64,000 bases of DNA, taken from positions 194,860 through 258,859 of the forward strand of contig JANXBS010000002.1 of NCBI GenBank assembly GCA_025060615.1. Reading direction: 5' to 3'. Below the pieces are notes generated by a model. That model had not been told where the DNA came from. It ran no database searches and saw only the letters and a program-made list of their open reading frames with translations. Origin of the DNA: Anaerolineae bacterium. Lineage in GTDB: Bacteria; Chloroflexota; Anaerolineae; DUEN01. Every line of letters starts with the position of its first letter. Within the stretch, counting starts at the first letter, position 1. Position numbers and translations under genes: made by a program. This document shows positions 56,297 to 64,000 of the stretch, in pieces.

Positions 56297-57010
56297 CTAA
56301 AGGGAGACCGAGGGCGCTGCGGACGCGAGCTGTCCAAGCCGGCGTTTGCATTCCTCGAGGATTTCTACGGTCCGCGTGGCCCCTACACGTGTGGCGCCTG
56401 CCGCACGCGCTTCCAGCAACTGATCAAAGGTACGGATGCCCCCAGCTGCCTTCACCTGCACATGCGGCGGCGCGTGTTTGCGCATAAGCCTCAAATCTTC
56501 GAGGGTGGCCCCACCTGTACCGTATCCGGTGGACGTCTTCACAAAATCGGCGCCCACCTCGCCGCAGAGCTCGCACAGCCGAATCTTGTGTACATCTTGA
56601 AGGTAGCAGTTTTCGAAGATCACCTTCACGAGCGCTCCGGCCTCATGTGCTGCCTCGACCACAGCTCGGATATCCTGGCGGACGTACGCCCAATCGCCGC
56701 TAAGGACCTTGCCGATATTCACCACCATGTCCAGCTCGCGAGCACCCTCGCGCAGGGCTTGCTCCGCCTCGGCGACCTTGATGGCCGTAGTATGGCCACC
56801 ATGCGGAAAGCCGATCACCGTCGTTGGCTTGACGGTGCTGCCGGCCAGCAGCTCGGCGCATCGCTTCAGATAGTATGGCTTGATGCACACTGTGGCCACA
56901 TCGTATCGGAGCGCGAGGCGGCATCCCTCCTCTAGCTCCTGATCCGTCATCACCGGGTTCAGGAGCGAGTGGTCTATCATCTTGGCGATTTCCTCATATG
57001 TGTAATCCAT
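56297..57010 (-). CDS. deoC: deoxyribose-phosphate aldolase
   Basis: The roughly 237-residue TIM-barrel enzyme splits 2-deoxyribose 5-phosphate into glyceraldehyde 3-phosphate and acetaldehyde. It shows IDHSLLNPVMT, VCIKPYYLKRC, VIGFPHGG, the Schiff-base lysine in DFVKTSTGYGTGG and the phosphate-binding KAAGGIRT. Some relatives annotated DeoC belong to the DERA/FbaB fold with other substrates, but the motifs here are standard. It follows the sugar isomerase gene by 26 bases and is likely cotranscribed. Confidence 0.93.
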   Translation of the reverse strand: MDYTYEEIAKMIDHSLLNPVMTDQELEEGCRLALRYDVATVCIKPYYLKRCAELLAGSTVKPTTVIGFPHGGHTTAIKVAEAEQALREGARELDMVVNIGKVLSGDWAYVRQDIRAVVEAAHEAGALVKVIFENCYLQDVHKIRLCELCGEVGADFVKTSTGYGTGGATLEDLRLMRKHAPPHVQVKAAGGIRTFDQLLEARAAGATRVGATRTVEILEECKRRLGQLASAAPSVSL

Positions 57011-57036
57011 CACCTCTTCCTTTGCTCTTCAGTTCA

Positions 57037-57954
57037 TTAACTCGCTACAAACTGCCGGAGAAAGCGGGCGCTCTGGCGCAAGGCCGCCTTACGGCTCTCC
57101 AATGTTTTCTCGTAAGCGCGATCTTCAACCTCAATGCAGACGGGGCCCTCATAGCCGACATCGGTTAACACCGAAAAGAGCTGACCCCAGTTCACGTCAC
57201 CTAACCCTGGCAACTTGGGAGTGTGATATTGCAGCGGGGTGGCTAAGATGCCCACCTCGTCCAATCGATCCTGGTCCACTCGCGCATCTTTGGCATGCAT
57301 GTGGAAGATACGATCGGCGAACTCGCGCAGCGGTTTGATGTAGTTGATCCGTTGCCATACCAAGTGGGACGGGTCGAAGTTGAGGCCGAAGTGCTGGCTG
57401 GGGATCTCCTCAAACATGCGCCGCCAGATTGCAGGGCAGTAAGCCAAGTTCTTACCGCCCGGCCACTCATCGCGGGTGAACAGCATCGGGCAGTTCTCGA
57501 TGGCGATGCGAACGCCCTGGTCCTCCGCAAATTGGATTAGCGGCTTCCACACCTCCCGGAATCGCGGCCAGTTGTCTTCTACCGAGCGCGTCCAATCGCG
57601 TCCGATGAAGGTGTTCACCAAGTTCACACCCAACATCGCCGCAGCGCGGATGACCAGCTTGAGATGTTCGATGTAGACCGCAGCCTCGTTGGGATCGGGC
57701 GCAAGCGGGTTGGGGTAGTAGCCCAGCCCGCTAATGCTGACGCCAGCCGAGCTCATCAGCTCGCGCACGCGGGCGGCATCGGCCTCGGTGAAGTTGACCA
57801 CGTCAATATGGGTGACGCCAGCGTAGCGTCGCTCGGCCTTGCCTTTCGGCCAGCACATCAGCTCGACGCAGTCGAACCCTTCTGATGCCGCAAACTGGAC
57901 CACTTCTTCCAGCGAGAGATCTGGCAGGATCGCGCTGACAAATCCGAGCTTCAT
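57037..57954 (-). CDS. sugar phosphate isomerase/epimerase, xylose-isomerase-like TIM barrel
   Basis: The 305-residue protein belongs to the AP endonuclease 2/xylose isomerase-like barrel family. Metal-binding residues are visible in IAIENCPML (Glu), [10 protein letters not shown] (Asp, His), HMHAKDARV (His) and [10 protein letters not shown] (Glu). Family members isomerise inosose, hydroxypyruvate or ketoses. Its pairing with DeoC suggests a sugar catabolic role. A good promoter stands at 58062-58091. Confidence 0.87.
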   Translation of the reverse strand: MKLGFVSAILPDLSLEEVVQFAASEGFDCVELMCWPKGKAERRYAGVTHIDVVNFTEADAARVRELMSSAGVSISGLGYYPNPLAPDPNEAAVYIEHLKLVIRAAAMLGVNLVNTFIGRDWTRSVEDNWPRFREVWKPLIQFAEDQGVRIAIENCPMLFTRDEWPGGKNLAYCPAIWRRMFEEIPSQHFGLNFDPSHLVWQRINYIKPLREFADRIFHMHAKDARVDQDRLDEVGILATPLQYHTPKLPGLGDVNWGQLFSVLTDVGYEGPVCIEVEDRAYEKTLESRKAALRQSARFLRQFVAS

Positions 57955-58061
57955 AGCACGCCTCCCATAGGATCGATCAACTCGGTGTTCATTACGACCG
58001 CATTGATTCCACGCCGCTGCTTCCTGAAGCCAAAGCGCATTCTAAATGACCCGGCTTACGC

Positions 58062-58091
58062 ATTATATACCATTGCTATGCCTAATGGCAA
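58062..58091 (-). promoter_or_regulatory. promoter of isomerase-deoC operon
   Basis: On the minus strand TTGCCA and TATAAT are 18 bases apart, about 100 bases before the isomerase start. The rest of the 57955-58226 spacer holds nothing that I recognise. Confidence 0.65.
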
Positions 58092-58226
58092 CAGGCTGCC
58101 CAAACCAGAGTGATACACAAGTTAGTCAGCGAGTTTTTCAGAGCGTCTCTCACCAGTGTGGGGAGGGAGGGTGTGGCAAACAGATAGAAATTCGATGAAT
58201 GGGATCGCCCGACCGAAAGAACATTT

Positions 58227-60560
58227 TCATCGAAACTCAATCGTTCCTAGAAAAACCGTATCGTCCCGCACGGGGAAGTTAGCTACCATGACGGGTAACC
58301 GTGGGACCCCTGGGGTACCGGATCGGTAGAGCCCTACTCGGATCTGGTAGATCCCCAATGGCAGCCCCGGAGGCAAGCCCAAGCGAAACTCGCTGAGAAT
58401 GCGATCGCCTGTCTGCCAGCGATGCGTGGGGAATCGGCCCTCGTCCGGTGTCATATCAGCGCCAGCCACTTGTTGCCCTTCGCCGTTAAGCAAATGGACG
58501 AACGCAGTATAATCGGCCTCCGGCGTGTCAATGGCCTCCCATAGCAGCGTCACATGGAGCCAGTGTTGCCTAGCCAGTGATATCGAATCCGGGAAACCAT
58601 ATCCGATCAGGCGAATGGCTCTCCCGAAGACGGCCTCCACTGGGCGCAGTCCCAGCGATGCAACATCCAGGAGCCGCGTGGCGAATAACTCGACAGATCC
58701 CACCACGCGCGAGGCTGGTTCACCCTCTGTCATCTGCACCGGCAAGAGCTCCTGTGTGTGCGGATCCATAAAGCCCACATAGACTTGTGCTAGAAGGGGT
58801 GATCGGTCGCTGACGTTCCCCTCGATTGTCACCTGGTAATGATCGGGGTAAATGGCGCCGGGGCGCCAGAGGCTGGTGGGATGGCGTCCCCAGCCGGGAT
58901 GGGTGGTGACGTTGCCGATCACCCGGAGTTTGTGATCGAGCAATTGGACGAACAATACATAATCGGATGCCAGCGTCTCCCGAGCGCGCAGATAGAGCGT
59001 GACCGGCACCGCCTCGCCCCACCGGAAGCGCCTGGTCGGGACTTCAATCGCCAGCAGCTCGATCTGACCGCCATAGACCAGGTTGAGCGGCTGCGCATTG
59101 GCAGGGATCGCGGGAACTGGCCTGGGCGCGCCGTAACTGGCCGGCAGCAGCGTGGTCAAGACGTAGATGGAACAGGCCAGCAGCCCTATGGGCAAAGGCG
59201 TCAACATGAGCCATCGCCGCTGGACCGGCAGACGAGTCAGCCAGAAATCGAGTCCCAGCACCAGCCACGTAGCCAGCGCGCCGATGGCCGGGAAGAGCAA
59301 TCGTCCCTGGCTGCTTATAGCGAACGTCATCCAGTACAGCATCAAGCTTATGACCAGCGCCGCCCACACCAGCAGCAGAATTCGCACCCGCCAAGCCGGC
59401 TCCTGCACGAGCGCCGCGCGGCGCTCATGTAGGAGATTACCCAGGCTGAGTAAAGCGCCCGTCGCTGCGGCCAGCGTGATCGCATCCAGTGCCTGGTAGA
59501 TCCAACCCGGCATCGGGATGCTGAACCAGCCGAACAGCCCCCAGAACGAGTAGCGCAACCCGCGTAGCTCACCCCAGAAGCCCACCCAGGTCTGAGGCTC
59601 GGCGCGTAGTCCGCCGATGGTCAGCAGCCGGCCCACCGCCAGCCACTCGCCGTACAGCGTGTAGTTACGCCAGTACCACCAGCCGGCGATGGCTATGGCA
59701 GGGATCGAGACGGGCAACAACACTCGCCAGGGCAGCCAAAAGTCACGGCGCAGCCACGTCATCCCCAGCACAGCCATCATCGACAGCACTAGGAGCCCCA
59801 GCCCTTGGAGCTTGCTTAACCCTGCCAGCCCCAACAGCGTCCCCAACACCCCCCACTCCCACCAGTGGATCGGCCGCTCCTTCTCCCTGATCAGTAATCG
59901 CGCCAGCCAATATACCACGGCCGCGCTGATTGCGGTGACCATATTGTCGTTGGATACCGACGCGCTGATGAAGACAAACTGCGGGATGCTAGCGACGAGA
60001 AATGCAGTCAGCACAGGCAATGCATCAGAGCCGGGAAAGGCCCATTGAGCGATGCGATACGTCAAGAGCAGGGTCACACCGCCCAACAGCAGCGAGAACC
60101 AGCGGCCTATGTGCAAGGCCAGATTCGCCCCTTGCAAGGGCAGTGGGCGAGCGCTATAGAGCATCCGGTTTTTATTGCCAGGGAAAAGGGGATTACCCAT
60201 GTTGGCATGGGGGTTGAACTGGCTGATTTGATCGAAGTCGCTTTGGTCAATGCAGGCCGTCAGTCGTCCTACGAGGAAATAGTAGAGGGGCGGTTGGGTA
60301 CCCTCGTGAGCCCAAGGGCCGTCAGCCTCGATCGTCTGAATGGGTAGGCCATGTCCTTGGGCCAGGCGCCGGGCGAAAGCGTAGTGGTGGATCTCGTCGG
60401 GCGTCTCGAAGGGCGGCACAACCAAGCTATACCACAAGCCCAGGCCGAGGAACACGGCGATCGTCGCGACGATCGCCAGTCGTGGCCAGACGGCGAGTCG
60501 AATACGCTTGACAGCGATACTCCGCGCCTGTTTGGCTGTGAAAGGGTTGTCCGTTGCCAT
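58227..60560 (-). CDS. GT-C membrane glycosyltransferase (GT39/DUF2142-like) with beta-sandwich tail
   Basis: The 777-residue protein has an N-terminal membrane helix, a first loop with VVPPFETPDEIHHYAFARRLA (acidic catalytic-type residues) and EGTQPPLYYFLVGRLT, then ten or more membrane helices to about residue 480. This is the layout of lipid-carrier-dependent GT-C enzymes. The last 290 residues are two beta-sandwich-like domains with repeated WRPG/WQTGD turns (SLWRPGAIYPDHYQVTIEG, HRWQTGDRILSEFRLGLPP). The neighbouring gene at 60610 and the DUF2723 protein share such tails. It may glycosylate exported proteins or polymers. Confidence 0.82.
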   Translation of the reverse strand: MATDNPFTAKQARSIAVKRIRLAVWPRLAIVATIAVFLGLGLWYSLVVPPFETPDEIHHYAFARRLAQGHGLPIQTIEADGPWAHEGTQPPLYYFLVGRLTACIDQSDFDQISQFNPHANMGNPLFPGNKNRMLYSARPLPLQGANLALHIGRWFSLLLGGVTLLLTYRIAQWAFPGSDALPVLTAFLVASIPQFVFISASVSNDNMVTAISAAVVYWLARLLIREKERPIHWWEWGVLGTLLGLAGLSKLQGLGLLVLSMMAVLGMTWLRRDFWLPWRVLLPVSIPAIAIAGWWYWRNYTLYGEWLAVGRLLTIGGLRAEPQTWVGFWGELRGLRYSFWGLFGWFSIPMPGWIYQALDAITLAAATGALLSLGNLLHERRAALVQEPAWRVRILLLVWAALVISLMLYWMTFAISSQGRLLFPAIGALATWLVLGLDFWLTRLPVQRRWLMLTPLPIGLLACSIYVLTTLLPASYGAPRPVPAIPANAQPLNLVYGGQIELLAIEVPTRRFRWGEAVPVTLYLRARETLASDYVLFVQLLDHKLRVIGNVTTHPGWGRHPTSLWRPGAIYPDHYQVTIEGNVSDRSPLLAQVYVGFMDPHTQELLPVQMTEGEPASRVVGSVELFATRLLDVASLGLRPVEAVFGRAIRLIGYGFPDSISLARQHWLHVTLLWEAIDTPEADYTAFVHLLNGEGQQVAGADMTPDEGRFPTHRWQTGDRILSEFRLGLPPGLPLGIYQIRVGLYRSGTPGVPRLPVMVANFPVRDDTVFLGTIEFR

Positions 60561-60609
60561 TCGATTGCCTAGAAGAGCCTCTTGCCCGTATTATTATAAC
60601 GTCGGCTCT

Positions 60610-62664
60610 TCAAGGCAAATGGGGCAGGATAAGCGTCTGGCCATCCTCACTAATCTGGACGCCGGCCGATCGGGTGATAGGCAGCTTTTCCAGGGTCTCA
60701 GCATCGTACATCTGCACGGTGAGGAAGCAGCATCCCTGTTTATCCTTTGAGGGCTCCGGGCTCCTCACACCGCTATACTCGATGATCGTCTTACCCGGCC
60801 GCCATTGTGTGGTCGGTAGGGCGCCGTCGTACGGCTCTCGCTCGGTGATGGCGATCAACTCCTGTAGGCTGTCCTCGCTGTTGGCTATTAAGCGCAGGAT
60901 GTACTTGTAGCGCCGCTCAATAGGCTGAAGCGCCTGCCAATACAGCGTCACCGGTATGGCACTGCCCGGCGCTAACGGCCGGCCCACCTGGTATCCCGCC
61001 AGCCGCACTTGATCGGCGAAGACGACGTCCAGCGGGTATTGGATTGGGTTGGGGGGAGAATCTACCACTGGGACCTGGGGGAGGAACAGATACAGCTTCA
61101 GGTAGGTGTATGGGCTGTAAAAGCCGAGCTCTCCCACGCGAAAGGTATGGGCCTCCAGCCACTTTTCCACCCGTCTCTCGGGATCGCCGAAGGGGACCAT
61201 GCCGGATCTGGCCAGCCAGATACGTTGGTGGCGACGGCGCAACGCCTCTAGCAGCCCTTCGGTCTCCGTCCAGCTGCTGAATAACGGCATGCCTTGCCAG
61301 TGAGTGCCCAAGCCGGCCTCAGCTCCGTGCTCGATGAGGTCCACCGGCAGATAGTAACGGAAGAGCCGTACCATCTGGGGCGGATCCAGTAGCAGTAGAT
61401 CGCCTGGCTGGATCTCTTGGCGCAGATGGTCGCCCAGGCCTGAGAAATCATCCTTGCCGTATTGGGGCAACGTGAAGTAATGGACAGTGCTGAAGAGCGC
61501 GCCCCCTAGCAACAGGATGGCGATTGCGCCCCCCATCCACCGGCGAAACTGCCATAGCCGCCCCAGGCCAGCGGCAACCAGCAGCAGAAAAGCCCCGCTG
61601 ATCAGGCTCAGATGGCGGGCGTTCATGTAGACGGGCTGCACCTGGTTGATGATCGAGAGCAAAGCAACCGGGATCGCTAGGAAACACGGCAACAGCCAGC
61701 CCCCACACGTCCCCGGGCGCCCCGATCGGAGTCCCCAGAGCGCGCCGAGCAGCGCCACGCCTCCGAAGATTCCATCCAGCCACCACACTCGCGCGATGTC
61801 CACGCTCAGGCCCAAGCTGAACGCGTTCAGCAGATCGGGGATCAGGATGCGCAGCGAGACCGGCGCAAAGTTCGTGCCACTGCCACCCTGGCGGAGGATC
61901 AGCCAGCCCGCTGTGCTACCTACCAGAAGCCCTACCCCGATCACGCTGCCAGCCGACAGCAAGGCACGGCCTTGCCCTGTAGCAGCCATCCGGCGATAAA
62001 AGACGAGCGCGTGGACGGGCGAGAGCAGTATGGTCAGGTAATGAGTGCTGAGTAAGAGCGCCATCGTGAGTCCGTAGATGACTAGATGCTTGCGCTGAGA
62101 TGGCCGTCCGTCGGCCTCAGTCCAACGCAGCAGCACGTAAGTGCTCACCAGCGCCAGCAGGGCGACCAGGGTGTACATGCGCGCCTCCTGGCCATACCAG
62201 AGGTAGAAGGGATTGAAGGTGGCCAGCAGCGCGGCCCAATAGGGCGCAGAGGATGGGGCTACGTTCCAGCGGACGAGCAGCCGAGCGAAACTCCAGGCCA
62301 TGGGCACCAGCGCAGTAGAGGCCATCGCCGAGGGGAAACGCAGCACGAACTCGCTGGTGCCGGCTAGACGTATTAGCAGACCTAGCAGTGCGAAGTAGGC
62401 AAAGGGATGCTGATCAATCGTGGACACCTGGTGGAGGCCGTCGCTGAGGATCAGGGTACCGGCTAGCAGCGCGGGCCAGGCTGACTCGGCTCGCTGCAGG
62501 CTCAGGCTCTCATCCCACCACAGGTTTTTGGCATCCAGCTGCCAGGTCAGGCGTAAGAGCGCCAAGCCGGTGAGCAGCAACGGCCACCATTTGTTAGCTC
62601 GTCTCCGCAACCTATCTCGGGAGAAGTCGCTCATATTTGCCGCCGCTGCTAAGGGATCTACCAT
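60610..62664 (-). CDS. GT39-family membrane glycosyltransferase with beta-sandwich tail
   Basis: The 684-residue protein starts with a cytoplasmic stretch and a membrane helix, followed by the catalytic loop KNLWWDESLSLQRAE, where the Asp-Glu pair is usual for GT39 (PMT/ArnT-like) enzymes. HPFAYFALLGLLIRLAGTSEF and LRFPSAMAS complete the signature. About eleven helices extend to residue 430, then a soluble region and a C-terminal beta-sandwich (PVTLYWQALQPIERRYKYIL, TTQWRPGKTIIEY). Start may be at 62664 or ten codons downstream. It precedes the 58227 gene by 49 bases and both are probably cotranscribed. Confidence 0.87.
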   Translation of the reverse strand: MVDPLAAAANMSDFSRDRLRRRANKWWPLLLTGLALLRLTWQLDAKNLWWDESLSLQRAESAWPALLAGTLILSDGLHQVSTIDQHPFAYFALLGLLIRLAGTSEFVLRFPSAMASTALVPMAWSFARLLVRWNVAPSSAPYWAALLATFNPFYLWYGQEARMYTLVALLALVSTYVLLRWTEADGRPSQRKHLVIYGLTMALLLSTHYLTILLSPVHALVFYRRMAATGQGRALLSAGSVIGVGLLVGSTAGWLILRQGGSGTNFAPVSLRILIPDLLNAFSLGLSVDIARVWWLDGIFGGVALLGALWGLRSGRPGTCGGWLLPCFLAIPVALLSIINQVQPVYMNARHLSLISGAFLLLVAAGLGRLWQFRRWMGGAIAILLLGGALFSTVHYFTLPQYGKDDFSGLGDHLRQEIQPGDLLLLDPPQMVRLFRYYLPVDLIEHGAEAGLGTHWQGMPLFSSWTETEGLLEALRRRHQRIWLARSGMVPFGDPERRVEKWLEAHTFRVGELGFYSPYTYLKLYLFLPQVPVVDSPPNPIQYPLDVVFADQVRLAGYQVGRPLAPGSAIPVTLYWQALQPIERRYKYILRLIANSEDSLQELIAITEREPYDGALPTTQWRPGKTIIEYSGVRSPEPSKDKQGCCFLTVQMYDAETLEKLPITRSAGVQISEDGQTLILPHLP

Positions 62665-62886
62665 CCATTCGAGCCTTCTCGATTGGAAAGCTCATGGATC
62701 AGCCGCAGCCCATTATGCCATTCTCAAGGCAGCAAGCCAAATAGCGAAGAGGGTATTTACGCCAGGAGAGGTTGATCCGTCACCCAGAGGATCGGGCTGA
62801 CGAGAGCAGTGTATGTTATATTATAGCAAACAGCAAAAAAGGACGCACCGCACGATGGGCTGCCTTCTTTAAGCGACAAGAGATAG

Positions 62887-63726
62887 CTAGCGGGATCGGG
62901 AGTACCAGATCATCCCGATGATAATCGCCATCACCAGCACCAGTCCACTGATGACGATTCCCGGGCTACTACGCAACCGTTCAATGGGCGTCAAGGTAGG
63001 CTCGGGCGACGGCCCGGTGATGGGCGCTGAAGACCAGGTCATGATAAAGGCAACGATGTCGTTGATGTCTTGATCTGAAAGGGGCCCTCCTTGTTCCTGG
63101 CTCCAGGCCGGCATAGCGGTGCCGGCAACGCCGTTAGCGATGGTGGTTTTGATGCGCAGATCGGGGCGGATGGAAGGCCAGGCCTTGGCGAGGGTCGCGC
63201 CGACGCGCCCCTCGCCGTTAGGGCCATGGCAGACGGCGCAATTCTCGGCATAGAGCGTGGCACCACGATTGGGATCGCCCTCGATGTTGGGCGCGGGAGT
63301 AATCGGCGGACGAGGAGTGATGGCTGGAGTAGGCAGGGGCGGCCTTGGTCCTCCTGTTTCCCAACTCAAAATGAAGGCTACTAGCGCCTCAATCTCTTCA
63401 TCGCTGAGGGGACCGCCGTTCTTCTGGCTCCAGGCCGGCATAGGGGAGCCGGCAACGCCGTTCTCGATGACCGCCTTAACGCGCAGGTCAGGGCGGATGG
63501 AAGGCCAATTCTTCGCTAAAGTTGCGCCGACACGTCCCTCGCCATTAGGACCATGACAGACGGCGCAGTTCTCAGCGTAAAGCCTAGCGCCCAGCTCGAT
63601 CTGCTCCTGTGTGAGGCCCTGTGCATCGGTTCGCAAGTACCAGGCTCCCCAAAAGACCAGCGTGATCCATAAGGCCAGCCCAAGGTAACGGAAACGACCT
63701 CGGGATCGCATGGTTTCCCTCGCCAC
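62887..63726 (-). CDS. membrane-anchored di-haem cytochrome c
   Basis: The 279-residue protein has an N-terminal signal anchor, two cytochrome c domains of the class I type, and a C-terminal membrane helix. Each domain contains CAVCHGPNGEGRVGATLAK and a methionine ligand in MPAWSQ(K/E), and they are about 80% identical, so they arose by recent internal duplication. A proline-rich linker (PRPPLPTPAITPRPP) joins them. It starts three bases after the partial cytochrome gene at 63730. Such proteins feed electrons to terminal oxidases or to alternative complex III. Confidence 0.9.
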   Translation of the reverse strand: MARETMRSRGRFRYLGLALWITLVFWGAWYLRTDAQGLTQEQIELGARLYAENCAVCHGPNGEGRVGATLAKNWPSIRPDLRVKAVIENGVAGSPMPAWSQKNGGPLSDEEIEALVAFILSWETGGPRPPLPTPAITPRPPITPAPNIEGDPNRGATLYAENCAVCHGPNGEGRVGATLAKAWPSIRPDLRIKTTIANGVAGTAMPAWSQEQGGPLSDQDINDIVAFIMTWSSAPITGPSPEPTLTPIERLRSSPGIVISGLVLVMAIIIGMIWYSRSR

Positions 63727-63729
63727 GAG

Positions 63730-64000
63730 CTATTTCTGGGCCAGCAAGAAGGCGATCAAATCGTCCAATTGTTGCTGGCTAAGGGTCTGCCCAAAGATCG
63801 CCGGCATGACTGGTTGGTATCCCTCTACGATATAGGCATTCGGATTCACGATGGACTCGCGCAGGTATTGCTCTGCCGTCTTACCCGGCTCGCGGGTGGC
63901 GGCCACTTCGCCGATCCGGGTCAGGTTGGGACCCACCATGCCCGCGCTTAGTCCTTCGATGACATGGCAACCACCACAGCCGCTGTTCTGATATACCAGG
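63730..64000 (-). CDS. cytochrome c protein, 3' part
   Basis: The frame is open to the right edge, so the start is not seen. The visible 89 codons contain the haem motif CGGCHVIEGL near the edge, PNLTRIGEVAATR, YIVEGYQPVMPAIFGQ with a methionine ligand, and a final helix LDDLIAFLLAQ. This is the C-terminal domain of a class I cytochrome c, similar to the CtaC/CoxB-fused or c-subunit types of oxidase clusters. It is followed immediately by the di-haem cytochrome gene. Confidence 0.88.
   Translation of the reverse strand, partial: LVYQNSGCGGCHVIEGLSAGMVGPNLTRIGEVAATREPGKTAEQYLRESIVNPNAYIVEGYQPVMPAIFGQTLSQQQLDDLIAFLLAQK

Overview
The window looks like a moderately GC-rich chromosome segment from a Chloroflexota bacterium, probably an Anaerolineae-like or related thermophilic lineage (inference). 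Supporting signs are a DUF3090 protein, a ThiXYZ-like ABC system under an FMN riboswitch, long DUF2723/GT39 membrane glycosyltransferases, secreted proteins ending in a YLPL(I/V)(K/R)R tail, and frequent TTG/GTG starts. No tRNA, rRNA, CRISPR array, intact insertion sequence or replication origin was seen.

Layout. 1-3.7 kb: end of a DUF3090 gene, then a minus-strand ABC importer (permease, lipoprotein, ATPase) behind a promoter, an FMN riboswitch and two intrinsic terminators, so most likely a riboflavin importer. 3.7-9.8 kb: a coiled-coil protein with a nuclease-like tail, then a plus-strand set of coiled-coil protein, SelB and nicotinate phosphoribosyltransferase. 9.8-19.8 kb: gatC-gatA, a sugar nucleotidyltransferase, alanine dehydrogenase, an aminotransferase, bacterioferritin, gatB, glutamate dehydrogenase and an RlmD-type rRNA methyltransferase. 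19.9-29.0 kb: an MBL-fold hydrolase, a lipoprotein, a DUF2723 glycosyltransferase and a five-gene membrane cluster (DUF2207, zinc ribbon, YccF, coiled coil, SPFH fused to a helix-turn-helix).

29.0-29.4 kb carries a promoter-driven, highly structured minus-strand RNA that resembles HEARO/omega RNA but has no IscB/IsrB gene beside it. 29.7-37.9 kb is the accessory region: a class II aldolase, a phosphoesterase, a C25 cysteine peptidase, a DUF4160-DUF2442 pair with a short BrnT-like fragment, and a broken RiPP locus. That locus holds a 54-residue precursor-like peptide too short for routine gene calling, a radical-SAM/SPASM remnant with an amber stop, a PqqD-like recognition protein and an HPr-kinase-like protein. 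A partial duplication of the peptidase/DUF2442 junction has been inserted beside the peptide gene and supplies its last codons. A Crp/Fnr regulator follows.

38-47 kb: an AOS-family PLP enzyme, a DUF951 protein that appears leaderless, and an exopolysaccharide operon (GT4, two Wzz-like proteins, a BY-kinase, RmlA, an unknown protein, RmlB), then a PIG-L deacetylase. 47.5-64 kb: a secreted FG-GAP beta-propeller, a LysM lipoprotein and class A PBP, an M16 double peptidase, DeoC and a sugar isomerase, two GT-C-type glycosyltransferases, and a two-haem cytochrome c beside a second, partial cytochrome c. Much of the window serves the cell envelope and amino-acid nitrogen metabolism.
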